From the NCBI GenBank assembly GCA_037833965.1, contig AP031352.1, forward strand, positions 29,452,501 through 29,516,500: DNA of 64,000 bases. Reading direction: 5' to 3'. Made by a program: the position numbers and the translations under genes. The DNA comes from Marchantia polymorpha subsp. ruderalis. Its lineage: Eukaryota; Streptophyta; Marchantiopsida; Marchantiales; Marchantiaceae. This document shows positions 11,439 to 22,387 of the stretch, in pieces; the first letter of the stretch is position 1, and the number at the start of each line of letters is the position of its first letter. Under the pieces are notes generated by a model. That model was given only the letters and a program-made list of their open reading frames with translations, was not told the origin of the DNA and did no database searches.

Positions 11439-11636
11439 ACCTCCGAGTCGAGCATCCTCCGAGTGGCCTCCGAGTCGAGCACTGCAGTATTTCTGGGAGT
11501 GACAGTCGCCTGAGAATTCAAACTCTACAAAAGTCTGTTAAACGTGACACTTTTTACTCTGTGTGTTGCCTCTGTCCCTGTGGGTTCGATCTTTTTACCA
11601 CCATACTGCAGTTTTAGCCTTTGGTGGGTTATTACA

Positions 11637-11705
11637 TAAGGAGCCGACAACTTCTTTTTGGCGCCGCTGCCGGGAACAGTGCGTCAACACCAGAGTACTT
11701 GAGCA
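11637..11705 (+). other. Internal-domain remnant with primer-binding site
   Basis: Directly after the TTATTACA end of D1 come 22 bp and then TGGCGCCGCTGCCGGG at 11659-11674. This matches the primer-binding-site motif widely found just inside the 5' LTR of plant Ty3/gypsy elements (type TGGCGCCGTTGCCGGG). It indicates that the X terminus is an LTR end and that this is the first part of an internal region. After about 11705 the sequence jumps to the tail part of another X copy, so almost all of the internal region is deleted. Confidence 0.65.
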
Positions 11706-12146
11706 GCAATCTCAGTTAAGTTCTCAGTCGGGCCTGTACTCTCTACGCTTGGTGTGAGTCGAGGGTGACGTCCACTGCGTATGAGGGACTTCGTTCCGAA
11801 GTGGGAAGTCCAGTCCGGGTTCCCTACGCTAGTTACTGGCGGAAGGGCTGTAAAAGCCGGAGTGGGAGTCACTACCTGCAGAGCCTCTCAGTGAACTTTT
11901 GAGACACTTTCCCACTGAAATCCGAAGCGGAGGTCATGACCGACCTCCGAGTTGTGCTTTTCCAATTTCAGGTGTGTGTGTGTGTGTTGAGTGACTACGC
12001 TGCACTGTGCATCCTCCGAGTGACCTCCGAGTCGAGCATCCTCCGAGTGGCCTCCGAGTCGAGCACTGCAGTATTTCTGGGAGTGACAGTCGCCTGAGAA
12101 TTCAAACTCTACAAAAGTCTGTTAAACGTGACACTTTTTACTCTTT
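11706..12146 (+). mobile_element. X element 3'-tail fragment
   Basis: From the CTCAGTCGGGCCTGTA stretch to GTGACACTTTTTACTC this matches the tail (U5-like part) of X elements, for example 25385-25570 and 55807-56050. It lacks the last stretch to TTATTACA. It contains a (TG)n tract at about 11971-11986. It probably derives from the second LTR of the element whose first LTR is D1. Confidence 0.65.
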
Positions 12147-12204
12147 TTTACTCTTAAACGATTTCAAAATTTTTTCCAACCCTGAATATTTTATTATAAT
12201 TTTT
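12147..12204. other. Short AT-rich junction sequence
   Basis: A stretch of about 60 bp (TTTAAA-rich, with an AAATATTTTATTATAA-like character) lies between a plus-strand X tail and a minus-strand X fragment. It matches neither and marks a rearrangement breakpoint. Confidence 0.4.
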
Positions 12205-13057
12205 ACACTTTTAAAGTCCCAAGGCAAGACGCCTTGAACTACTTTATACCATCTAAGTCCTAACTAACACTACACTGCAATGCCATGGTGCGAGCCGCAA
12301 CAGATCCTACACTTGAGGAGTCGGCGGCTGCCTTCTCCTCTAACTTACAACCTAAATCTAACCCTAACCCTAATCTGAATCCTAAGCCTATTGTACAGAG
12401 CCGCCAGCGCCTTTCCATCCAAGATCTGAGGCTGAAAATTTGCAAGCATGCGTGGCCGGCTGAGATCAACGGCCCCACAAAATTTCAGATCCATCCGACC
12501 GTCCATTGCAAAGATATGTGCCCCGCAAGATCTCCGAACCTAGGCCAAAATTCCTTCTCCAGAATCGGAGCATTGTGGATACCACGCGTCCTACTCGCAG
12601 GCCGCCTTGGGCCGAAGGCCCCTCTAAATGTTAACGCCGAAGGCTCCTCTATATGTTAACGTCGAAGGCCTCTCTCCTAACCATGACAGCCGCTTTTGAC
12701 GCTCATAACTCAGTGACGCCTTATTCGTTTCAAGAGTTCTTGGTCTTGTTAGAACAAGTGTCGCGAGGTCTTTTCAACAAGACCCTAACTTAGTCAAACC
12801 GTTAAGAATTGAGAAAGTAATGACGGTTTTACTCTTCCGCCGAAGGCGTTTGCCTATGCACTCGCAGGCGTCCGCGTTCGTCCGCGCTGTTGCGCTGGCG
12901 CTGTACAAGTTCCAACCTCGAAGGCGCATTTCTAGGGCCGAAGGCGGATTTCCTGCCGACGCCTAAGCGCCTACGCGTAGGCGGACTTCTCTCGTCCGCG
13001 CATAGGACAAACTTTCCTCGCCTACTCGTAGGCGAGAAGCTGAGTATCTTGCGACCT

Positions 13058-13178
13058 TCATAACTCCCGAAGTCCTCATCCGTTCGTGGCGTTCTTGGGC
13101 TCGTTAGAATAAGCGCGTTGAGCTCTTTCCAACGAGATCCTAACCAAGTCGAGGCGTTGCGAATTGAGAAAGTTATGA
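13058..13178. repeat. Foldback module, representative copy (~121 bp)
   Basis: Outer arms TCATAACT (13058-13065) and AGTTATGA (13171-13178) are inverted. Inner arms CTCGTTAGAA and TTCCAACGAG form a second, near-perfect pair. Related modules recur in both orientations in X and gypsy LTRs, for example near 3527-3630, 12706-12830, 13505-13625, 16230-16331, 27216-27335, 27976-28095, 34040-34147, 36690-36810, 37128-37245, 41010-41130, 41505-41630, 49670-49790, 50525-50645, 53995-54120 and 54390-54500. This one lies in an X-III copy. The inner arms are perfect in the copy at about 34066-34107. Confidence 0.8.
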
Positions 13179-13211
13179 GGGTACTCTTCCGCCGAATGCA
13201 CTCTCCCGCAT

Positions 13212-13222
13212 CGCCGAAGGCG
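13212..13222. repeat. Short hairpin CGCCGAAGGCG, representative
   Basis: Four-bp stem CGCC/GGCG around a GAA loop; the opposite strand reads CGCCTTCGGCG. Dozens of exact or near copies are scattered through X elements (noncoding and ORF) and gypsy LTRs, often as GCCGAAGGC. Related perfect palindromes are CGCCTACGCGTAGGCG (4098-4113) and CGCCTGTGCACAGGCG (34283-34298). Confidence 0.85.
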
Positions 13223-13859
13223 TTGACCCGAAGGCGTCTACCGCCGAAGGCGCATCTTCCGGCGGATTACCCGCCGAAGGTGCGACCTCCGCACGCTCCC
13301 TGCTGACGACTCGATGGCCCGAAGGCCCTAGCGCCGAAGGCGCAAATCGCGGCGCGTTATACGCCGGAGGGCCTTGCCCCGAAGGCCCTTGGTGTTGGCC
13401 CTTGACCCTACCGCCGAAGGCGCATCTTCCGGCGGTTCTTCCGCCGAAGGCGTACCGCTAAAGTCGCTCTACCGCCGAAGGCCCCCCATCAGTAACTTCC
13501 AACACTCATAACTCAGTGACCTCTCATCCGTTTCACATGCTCTTGGGCTCGTTAGAACCAGCGCGTTGGGTTCTTTCCAACGAGACCCGAAACAACTCAA
13601 GGCGTTACAAATTAAGAAAGTTATGAGTGATCTACCGCCGAAGGTGCTCGAAGCGGATCCTGCAGCATGAACCGCCCGTTCCGTCCCAAGCGTCCCACAG
13701 TGGCCTAAGCCCAAAACCCCTTGACTGTCCTCGATCCTCTTTTTACTCTGGTTTCGCGTACCGATTACTATTTACAGCTGCTGCCGCGGTACTTACTATT
13801 CAAAAATGTTTTAGTTGCGACAAAAAAACAAAAAGTGGGTTACCACAATCCCGCACTCG

Positions 13860-15701
13860 AATTTCGTCCCACGGACGTACAATCTGCTTCTCCCTTAGGT
13901 CCTGCTCGAGGGCTGCGTCTGGCCTGCGCGTAGGCGTAATTTCCGGCGCCTTGTCCGCCGCAGGTGCAGCGCCGAAGGCGTCTATCGCCGAAGGCGACAG
14001 AGCTGAAGGCCGCTCGTCCGATGTACCTTGGCCCGAAGGCCCTACCGCCGAAGGCGCATCTTCCGGCGGATTACCCGCCGAAGGTGCGACCTCCGCACGC
14101 TCCCTGCTGACGACTCGATGGCCCGAAGGCCCTAGCGCCGAAGGCGCAAATCGCGGCGCGTTATACGCCGGAGGGCCTTGCCCCGAAGGCCCTTGACCCG
14201 AAGGCGGATCTTCTGCCGGCTCCTTCCCCTTCCTACGTTGTACTGAGGGTGAATCCTGCCTACTCGTAGGCGGCCGCCTGTGCGTAGGCGAACTTTCTCT
14301 GCCTACGCGTAGGCAGAGGTCCACGTCTGCAAGAGGTCGCCTATCCGCTGGGAGTCGCCTGTGCGTAGGCGGAACACTCGTCCGCATTGCACGTGGTAAC
14401 TCCGGAGGGCCTTGTCCCGCAGGCCCCTGGCCCGAAGGCCGCCTCTCGTCCGCCGGAGGTGTAGCGTGGTCCACCACTCCTGCGGACGTCCGCGCTCTTC
14501 CGATCGTCTCCGGTGACGCACTTCCCTTCTCCGTGGCGATCATCGCCGTGGCCGCGCTGCTGGCTGGTAACACAAGCCTGCGCGCCTTCTGCTTCGACCG
14601 GCTACACACTTCGTGCAGTGGCCGCTGTCGTATGGGAGCAGTGGGTTCTCGTTGTTGCTCCTCCTCTGGTTCCTCTCTCCATCTCCGCTTCCGCGGCACT
14701 CTTGCTGTGGGTGTGCTCCTTCCCTCGTCCCGCTGAGTCGGCGGAGTAGAAGCTGGTGAATACTCTGCGTCGGTGTCGACCTGGTTATCCCGCACATACT
14801 TTCCGGGATGGTCGACGGACAATGGCAGAAAGCGAGCGAGCTCCGCCGCGGTCAAACAGTTCCTCTGTCGATAGAAGTTTATCAAGAAAGGGGAGAGGTG
14901 ATTGAGAGTTCCCCCCTTCTCCTCGTATGCGTGCTGTCGCATCATCCTATGTAGGATGCGCGCCCAGTGAACTGGAGCTCCGGCCAAGATGAGCTCCACA
15001 AAAGACACCTGCCACAAGGTGATGTACAAGGTGCGGTGCGGCTGCAGCAATTGTAGCAGCGCCGCGGCTACAGTTCGACGGAAACGATCTTTGTAGTCGC
15101 GGGTCTTGTACCCGTTCTTGGTAGACCTCTCCCGCTTGAACAATTCCACGAACTGCGCTTCGTCCTGCTTCGTCACCTTGACGCTCTCACTATCAAATAG
15201 GAGTTACCCGTCGTTGCCGGCACACCTCCCCAATGCCTGCGCCCAATCGTGGACGGTCCACCGATCTACGTGCGGACGCAATCCGCGCGTAGGTTGTCGC
15301 TCCGCGTCCAGCCATTCGCGCACCATGTCTACACATATGTAATTCCATCCCCACAGCAAGAAATCAAGTTTTCTTGCAATCAGCCGCTCCTCAAAAGCAC
15401 GCAACCCGCTTTGTGGAAGCCGGAGCGGCATCATCCGCAGCCTGTTCACTCGTGATATTGCGTTCTTGAAATTTGCTTGCGCAACAACTCTCTCTCTGCT
15501 CTACTCGAGCCTCTTGCAAACTCTAATCACCCTCAATTCCAAATCGCGCGCACTCAATTCTCTCTCAGTCACCAAGTAATCCTCCGCGCGGCGATGTCTA
15601 GAACGTTTAACAGCTAGCAGGTGGACGCGCGCAGCTCGCACTAGAAAGTGAAATCGCGAATTCAAGAATGGGGCGTCCTCCGCGTCCTCGTCGAAGGTCA
15701 T
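13860..15701 (-). pseudogene. X-II ORF of copy E, two stops
   Basis: The frame starts MTFDEDAED at 15701. It is stopped at about 15501 after VCKRLE, resumes in the same frame by 15449 (MNRLRMMPLRLPQ), is stopped again at about 15201 (Tyr to TAA in the GYLLFDSE motif), and then runs open from 15176 to about 13860. The N-terminal domain, the Pro/Ala/Ser linker with CGCCTTCGGCG-encoded repeats, and the start of the acidic region (IRVRD) are visible. The coiled-coil end lies beyond the X-III insertion and is not present. It is not functional. Confidence 0.8.
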
Positions 15702-17192
15702 GGTCGGCTCTCGGTCGTGAAGGTCGAATCACTTGATGGCCGCACCGGCTCCGCGCTATAACGGCCTCCTCTCTCACGCGCGGCTTCACGCTCCGCCGAC
15801 GCTGACTTAACTCACACGCTCGAATTGGCAATTTGAACTCCGCTAGCGTACTACGCCGCGGACATGAGTGCGCAGCGCCGAAGGCAGATTTCTCGCCTTG
15901 CGCGCTACACTCGTTCGTACTTATCTTGAGCCAGTCCCGCTGTGGTACCCCACTTTTGGTATTTTTGAGTAAATTAAAACATTTTTGAAAAACTGTACCG
16001 CGGCAGCAGTGTAAATAGCCTTCGGTGCATCAAAACAGAGTGAAATCGGAAGATCGCAGAGATTCTCGATAGAACTCGTAGAATCCAGGAGTTGGGTGCA
16101 ACGTCGGGGACGGACACCATCCTACATGCGGGCTCTGAAGGAATAACCCCTTCGGCGCAAGGCGCAAAATCCGCCTTCGGCGCTGCACCTTCGGCGCTAG
16201 AGGAATCTTTCAGAACTTGGTCAATTCCCAAACTCCTCGACTTGGTTATGGTCTTGTTGGAAAAAGCTCGACGCGCTGATTCTAACGAGCCCAAGAACGC
16301 CATGAACGGAAGAGGACTTCAGGAGTTATGAAGGTCGCAATATACTCAGCTTCTCGCCTACGAGTAGGCGAGGAAAGTTTGTCCTATGCGCGGACGAAGG
16401 CAGTTCGCCTACGTGTAGGCGAAATAGGGTTTGACATCGGCGCGATGTCCGCCGCGAATGTCGCCTACTCGTAGGCGAGGAAACCTCTGCCCAGGCGGAC
16501 GAGCGAAGTTCGCCTACGCACAGGCGCTTCGGCGTCGGCGGAAAATCCGCCTTCGGCCCTAAAAATGCGCCTTCGGGGTTAGAAATTGTACGGCGCCTTC
16601 CGCACCAGCGCAGCTGCGCGGACGGGCGGAGACCCGCCGGAGTAGTAAAATCCGTACGGACCGTACGGACTGTACGGACGGAATGGATGGATGCGCCTTC
16701 GGTCGGACGAAGTGACGGCGACAGGAGCGCCGACGGAAAGGCGAGAAATGGACAGATTGGACGGAGCCTGTTGACCGCGATCAACGCCTTCGGCGCCAGC
16801 GCAGCAGCGCGGACGGAACTCGCCTATGCGTAGGCGAGCGCCTACGCACAGGCATATGAAGTTCCGCGCCGGCGGAGATTCCGCCGGGGATTCCGCCTAC
16901 GCAGAAGGGAGTTCAACTTTTGTCCGATGCGCGGACGATCGCCTTCGGCGGAGGGGGATTGGCCGAAGAGTGGTACGAACGAGTGTAGCGCGCAAGGCGA
17001 GAAATCCGCCTTCGGCGCTGCACACCCATGTCCGCTGCGTAATACACTAGCGGAGTTCAAATTTGCCAATTCGAGCGTGTGAGTTAAGTCGGCGTCGGCG
17101 GGGCATGAAGCCGCGCGTGAGAGAGGAGGCCGTTATAGCGCGGAGCCGGCGCGGCCATCAAGCGATTCGACCCTCACGACCGAGAGCCGACC

Positions 17193-19875
17193 ATGACCTT
17201 CGACCAGGAGACAGAGGACACCCCATTCTTGAATTCGCGATTTCATTTTCTAGTGCGAGCTGCGCGCGTCCACCTGCTAGCTGTTGAACATTCTAGACAT
17301 CGCCGCGTGGAGGATTACTTGTTGACTGAGAGAGAATTGAGTGCGCGCAATTTGGAATTGAGGGAGATTAGAATTTGCAGTGGGAGCAAGAAGCTTGGGC
17401 GGAGCAGAGAGAGAGTTGGTGAGCAAGCTAATTTCAAGAACGCGATGTCAAAACTGAACAAATTGTGGATGCTGCCGCTCCGGCTTCCACAGAATGGGTT
17501 GCGTGCCTTCGAGGAGCGACTGATTGCAAGAAAGCTTGATTTCTTGCTGTGGGGATGGAATTACATTTGTGTGGACATGGTGCGCGAATGGCTGGATGCG
17601 GAGCGACCACCTACGCGCGGATTGCGTCCGCACCTAGATCGATGGACCGTCCAAGATTGGGCGCAGGCATTGGGGAGGTGTGCCGGCATCGACGGATACC
17701 TCCTCTTTGATAGTGAGAGCGTCAAGGTGTCGAAGCACGACGAGGCGCAATTTGTGGAGTTGTTCAAACGGGATAGGTCTACCAAGAATGGGTACAAGAC
17801 CCGCGACTACAAAGATCGCTTTCGCCGAACTTTAGCGGCAGCGCTGCTGCAATTGCTGCAGCCACACCGCACCTCATACATCACCTTGTGGCAGGTTTCT
17901 TTTGTGGAGCTCATCTTGGAGATAGCTCCAGTTCACTGGGCGAGCATCCTGCACAGAGTGATGCAACAGCACGCATTCGAGGAGAAGGGGGGAACTCTCA
18001 ATCACCTCTCCCCTTTCTTGATAAACTTCTATCGGCAGAGGAACTGTCTGACCGCGGCGGAGCTCGCTCGCTTTCCGCCATTGTCTGTCGACCATCCCGG
18101 GAAGTATGTGCGGGATAACGAGGTCGACACCGATGCAGAGGATTCACCAGCTTCTACTCCGCCGACACGGAGGGACGAGGGAAGAAGCACACCCGCAGCA
18201 AGAGTGCCGCGGAAGCGGCGATGGAGAGAGGAGTCAGAGGAGGAGCAGCATCGAGAATCCACTGCTCCCATACGAAAGCGGCCACTGCACGAAGTGTGCA
18301 GCCGACCGAAGCAGAAGGCGCGCAGGCTTGTGTTACCAGCCAGCAGCGCGGACACGGCGACGATCACCACGGAGAAGGGAAGTGGGTCACCGGAGAGGGC
18401 TGAGAGAGCTCGGACGTCCGCAGCAGCGGCGGACCACGCTACACCTCCGGCGGACGAGAGGCGGCCTTCGGGCCAAGGGCCTCCGGAGTTACACGTGCGA
18501 TGCGGACGAGTGTTCCGCCTACGCACAGGCGATTTCCAGCGGATAGGTGACCTCAAGCGGACGTGGACCTACGCCTACGCGTAGGCAGAGAAAGTTCGCC
18601 TACGCACAGGCGGCCGCCTACGAGTAGGCAGGATTCACCCCCGATACAACGTAGGAAGGGGAAGGAGCCGGCGGAAGATCCGCCTTAGGGTCAAGGGCCT
18701 TCGGGACTAGACCCTCCGGCGTATAACGCGCCGCGATTTGCGCCTTCGGCGCCAGGGCCTTCGGACCAACGAGTTTTGAATAGGGAGCGTGCGGAGACCG
18801 CATCTTCAGCGGGTAATCCGCCGGCAGATGCGCCTTCGGCGGTAGGGCCTTCGGGGCCAGGTACATCGGGCGAGCGGCCTTCGGCTCTGTTGCCTTCGGC
18901 GATAGACGCCTTCGGCGCTGCGCTTGCGGCGGATCAGGCGCCGGTACTTGCGCCTACGCGCAGGCCAAACGCAGCCCTCACGCAGGACCTAACGGAGGAG
19001 CGGATTGTCTGTCCGGTAAGCAGGTAATACCTCTGCTGAGGTACTTGGATCGCAAATTTGATAAATACGCCAATCCACTCCAGCCGGGGTCCTACATCGA
19101 GTTAGTGCGAAGGCGGACTCGCGCTAAAGTCCACACCAGCAAGCTACTAGCTAGGGTGGATCGGGAACTCAAGGATTTACGGGAGAAGCATGCGTGTTTG
19201 TGGGGACAGTATAATCTCGTGCGGAAGTCGCACACCCACTACGACACATTGAAGCAGGCGAGACTGGAAGAGCTCACCAGGGATGTGGTGAAGACCACGG
19301 AAGAACTGATTTCTGAGAAGACTCAGAATCAGGTTCTGTCAGAGGAGCTCGTGCGACAGACGCGGTTGTTAGCGGAGTGTCAGCTCGCACGACAGGCGGA
19401 TGAGGATTTAATCCGCAGGCTGCAGTCGGAGTGCGGGGAATTGAGAGCTCAGCGTGCGGAGGCCGAATCGCAGTTGGTGGTAATTGAAGATGATCGCAGG
19501 CGAGAGGCAGATCGCACAAAGGAGGAGATGGCGAGGCGAGTCACTCACTGTCTCAAGGGCTACGCCCACAGGGAAGTGGCGGCGCAGGAGAAACTCACAC
19601 TGCGTGAGTTGGAGCTTCGTGCAGCCGGATTGTTGTCAGGTGACAATAGGAGTCGGCGGCGGGTGGCAAAGAAGTTAGACTCTTTTCTGTCTAAGGCGCG
19701 GGATACCATGTCCACCCTCGAGGCGGAGGTGTCCGCGGCGTTGCAGCGTTTGGGACTGCGCAGTCGAGCTGAAGACTGGCAGGGTAGGGAGTTAGTGCGC
19801 GGCAGTCCGTCGCGCAGGAGGCGAAGCACAGATTCCGCGGAGTGTAGTGTAGCGTGGTTCCGTGCAGGCGTGTAG
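17193..19875 (+). pseudogene. X-II ORF of C2, frameshift and internal deletion
   Basis: The first part, 17193-18584, is open (463 codons) and starts MTFDQETED. Near 18493 one C is missing relative to the copy at 10640 (GTTACACGTG against GTTACCACGTG), which shifts the frame. The linker continues in another frame (about 18776-19027). At about 19016 an internal deletion joins the RIVCP motif to the start of the coiled-coil region, which is open in a third frame from 19045 to 19875. That part gives the best complete X-II C-terminus: about 275 residues, heptad-rich, with LRAQRAEAESQL, SRAEDWQGREL and SPSRRRRSTDSAEC motifs. Confidence 0.8.
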
Positions 19876-19911
19876 CATAGTGCAGTGTAGTGCTAGTTAG
19901 GACTTAGAAGG

Positions 19912-19918
19912 TATAAAG
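19912..19918 (+). promoter_or_regulatory. TATA box of X-II element
   Basis: GGTATAAAGTAG lies 37 bp after the ORF stop at 19875, in the same context as the X-I copy at 5181 and followed by the conserved stretch TTCAAGGCGTCTTGCC. It is the likely start of R in this LTR. Confidence 0.55.
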
Positions 19919-22387
19919 TAGTTCAAGGCGTCTTGCCTTGGGTTCTTTCCCAATTTCAGAAGTGCAGATCAGGAACTCATTTTCTCTGCGTGTTTGTGTC
20001 TTTAGTTCTGTCACCACGCAAGAGGAGCTACAACTTGGCGTTCCGCATTTTGTAGCTGAAGGCCTTCAGCCGAATGTTCAGAGCTAGTACATTGGTTAGA
20101 GACTTGAGTAGTTCGGATCTACACCTGCGGGTGATTGCCGATGCTCAGAGCCAGTGACGAGTTAGATACTTGAATAGTTTCGCCCCTACACCTTCGAGTG
20201 TTTGTTACTGATTGTAGTGTAGGCGAATTGTAGCGTAGGCGAATTCCGTCCGCGTATCAAACGTTCGTCCGCTCCGGTCCCTCGCCGTAGGCGCAGCACC
20301 GAAGGCGGCTGTGCCGAAGGCGTTGACCGCGGTCAACGGACTCTGTCCAGTCTGTCCATTTCTCTCGCCTCTCCGTCGGCGCTCTTGTCTCCGTAACCCC
20401 GACCGGCCGAAGGCGCACTCATCCGTTCCATCCGTACAGTCCGTACGGATTTTACTACTCCGTTGGGTCCTCGCCCGTCCGCGCTGCTGCGCTGGCGCCG
20501 AAGGCGCCGTACAATTTCCAACCCTGAAGGCGAATTTTAGGGCCGAAGGCGGATTTCCCGCCGACGCCGAAGCGCCTGTGCGTAGGCAAACTTCTCTCGT
20601 CCGCTTGTGCAGAGGTGTTAGTCCTCCCCGCCTACGAGTAGGCGACAATCGCGGTGGACACCCCGCCGACGTCAAAGCCTATTTCGCCTACGCGTGGGCG
20701 GACTTCCCTCGTACGCGCATAGGACAAACTTTCCTCGCCTACTCGTAGGCAAGGAAGCTGAGTGTCTTGCGATCTTCATAACTCCCGGAGTCCTCCTCCG
20801 TTCGTGGCGTTCTTGGGCTCGTTAGAATCAGCGCGTCGAGCTCTTTCCAACGAGACCCTAACCAAGTCGAGGCGTGTGGTAACACACTTTTTGTTTTTTT
20901 TTTGCAGAATTTGAACAATTTTGAAAAAGAAGTACCGAAGCAGTATCTGTAGTCAGGAAATGGTATGTTAAATAGAGTGAATTGAGGAGATCGAGGGTCA
21001 TGAAGAATCACGGAGTTGGGCGCAACGGCGCCAAACGCCTTCGGCAAGATCTCCTTTGCTGAGGTGTCTTTACCCACGCGCCTCCGGCGAGTAGTGAAGG
21101 TACGCTTTCGGCACAGACACCTCCGGAGGAGATGTCGCTAAAGACGTCAGAAGCCGGCAGGGACCTCTGAATGCTTCCGACCTGGAGTACGCCTTCGGAG
21201 ATGCGCCGTTGGCGCGGGAGAGAAACCTTCATAACGATCAGGATTCACGGTAGTTCTATTTGATTAAGGTTTCATTGAAAAGAACTCGGGACGCTCGTTC
21301 TAACGAACCCAAGAACGCCTGAGATGGATCAGGGACAAGGAAGTTATGAGCATCGGCAAACTCGCATCCGGCGATGCGCTGTTCGCGCTAGGGTTCACCT
21401 TCGGGAAGGACCCCCGTACGCCTTCGGCGATGCGCCTTCGGCGGAACCACGCGCTCATGAGAGGAGATCAAGTCGGAGGCGGAAGCGCCTTCGGCGGCTG
21501 TGCGGCGGAAGAGAAGTGCCGACCTGATGTACGCCTCCGGCGTTGCGCGGATAGGCGGATGCGCCGGCATAATTCGCGCCGGCGGGATACGCGCCGTCTG
21601 CGATATGCGGGGCAGAACGGACAAAAGAAGTTGTACAAGTACGTGTCGGCGTAATTCGCGCCGACTTGATGTGCGCCTCCACCGAGGCGCCGGCGGAGAA
21701 GGAGTACGCCTTCGGCGATATACCTCCGGCGATGGGCAGGTTGGGAAAAGACAAAATAGTCAGAGCGTACGCTCCACCGCGGCGAACTCCAGATCGGCGT
21801 ACACCTTCGGCGAGTATTACGCCTTTGGCGAACTCGAGGTCGGAAGCCCTCGGCGATGACGAACTTAGAGACGGCGGGAGATGGCGGCAGGAGAATTCAA
21901 CGTTCAAGCATGCGAATGCGCGCAATGCGGAGGCATGAATTCGAGCATGCGAGGGAGAACCGTTAGGCCGCATAGCCGGCTGCGTAATCAAGTGGGATTG
22001 TACCCACTACCTACGAAGAGCGTTGTGCGATCTTGATTTCAGAGAAGAAAAGTATGCTCTCCACTCTCATTCTCTCATTCTTGATTGTGAGTTTTCCAGC
22101 TTCAGAGCTTGAGGCGTGCAGCTCAATCGGGCGGAGAGACCTTCAGTGAGTTGGAGAGAGTGCAGGAATCAGTGAGCAGGAAGGAGTGCGTAGCAACCAG
22201 GCGAGCAGAGGCGAATTGCGCGAGGATCTTGACGGACCCTGCAGAGAGTTTGAGAGTAGAGAAATTGAGCGCGCAAGGGAGGAGAAAGCAATTGTAGTTA
22301 GTGTCTGAGCGGCCGACGCGCAGCGGCGATTGTGAGAGATCGAGCGGGAAGGAAGAGCGTCTGTGTGTGCAAGAGGGAGCAAGAAAT

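Larger units (their letters stand above)
3521..11636 (+). mobile_element. X-II element copy D1, split by an X-I copy
   Basis: D1 consists of 3521-4262 plus 9144-11636 on the plus strand. Its head was lost where C1 sits. The segments hold the palindrome-rich 5' region, a foldback module (about 3527-3630), the ORF without its coiled coil, and the U5-like tail ending TTTGGTGGGTTATTACA at 11636. The join across the inserted copy 4263-9138 is exact once the 5-bp duplication GAGTG is removed. The same uninterrupted sequence is present at about 16970-17000. A gypsy-type primer-binding site follows 22 bp beyond the end, so D1 looks like a 5' LTR. Confidence 0.75.
12205..13847 (-). mobile_element. X-III element fragment (no ORF)
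   Basis: On the minus strand this starts at 13847 with TGTGGTAACCCACTTTTTG. It runs through three foldback modules and a GC-rich region to the telomere-like stretch (12357-12385) and the TATA/U3 end near 12215. The remaining tail to TTATTACA is missing. Its right border cuts the minus-strand ORF of copy E at 13848. No long ORF replaces the X protein; the corresponding place holds only a short frame (12285-12659) read in the opposite direction. Confidence 0.7.
15941..20217 (+). mobile_element. X-II element copy C2, truncated tail
   Basis: Starts TGTGGTACCCCACTTTTGG at 15941 inside the 5' region of copy E. It carries a foldback module (about 16230-16331), palindromic 5' region, ORF (17193-19875), TATA box (19912) and part of the tail. 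It ends at about 20217 after the TTCGAGTG motif, without TTATTACA. Copy E resumes at about 20218, so the tail end and right duplication were lost. The left flank reads CCCGC. Confidence 0.75.

Noticed and set aside
12357-12385. Interstitial telomere
   Set aside because: Only two to three CCCTAA units, present at the same place in each X-III copy, so it is a component of the element.
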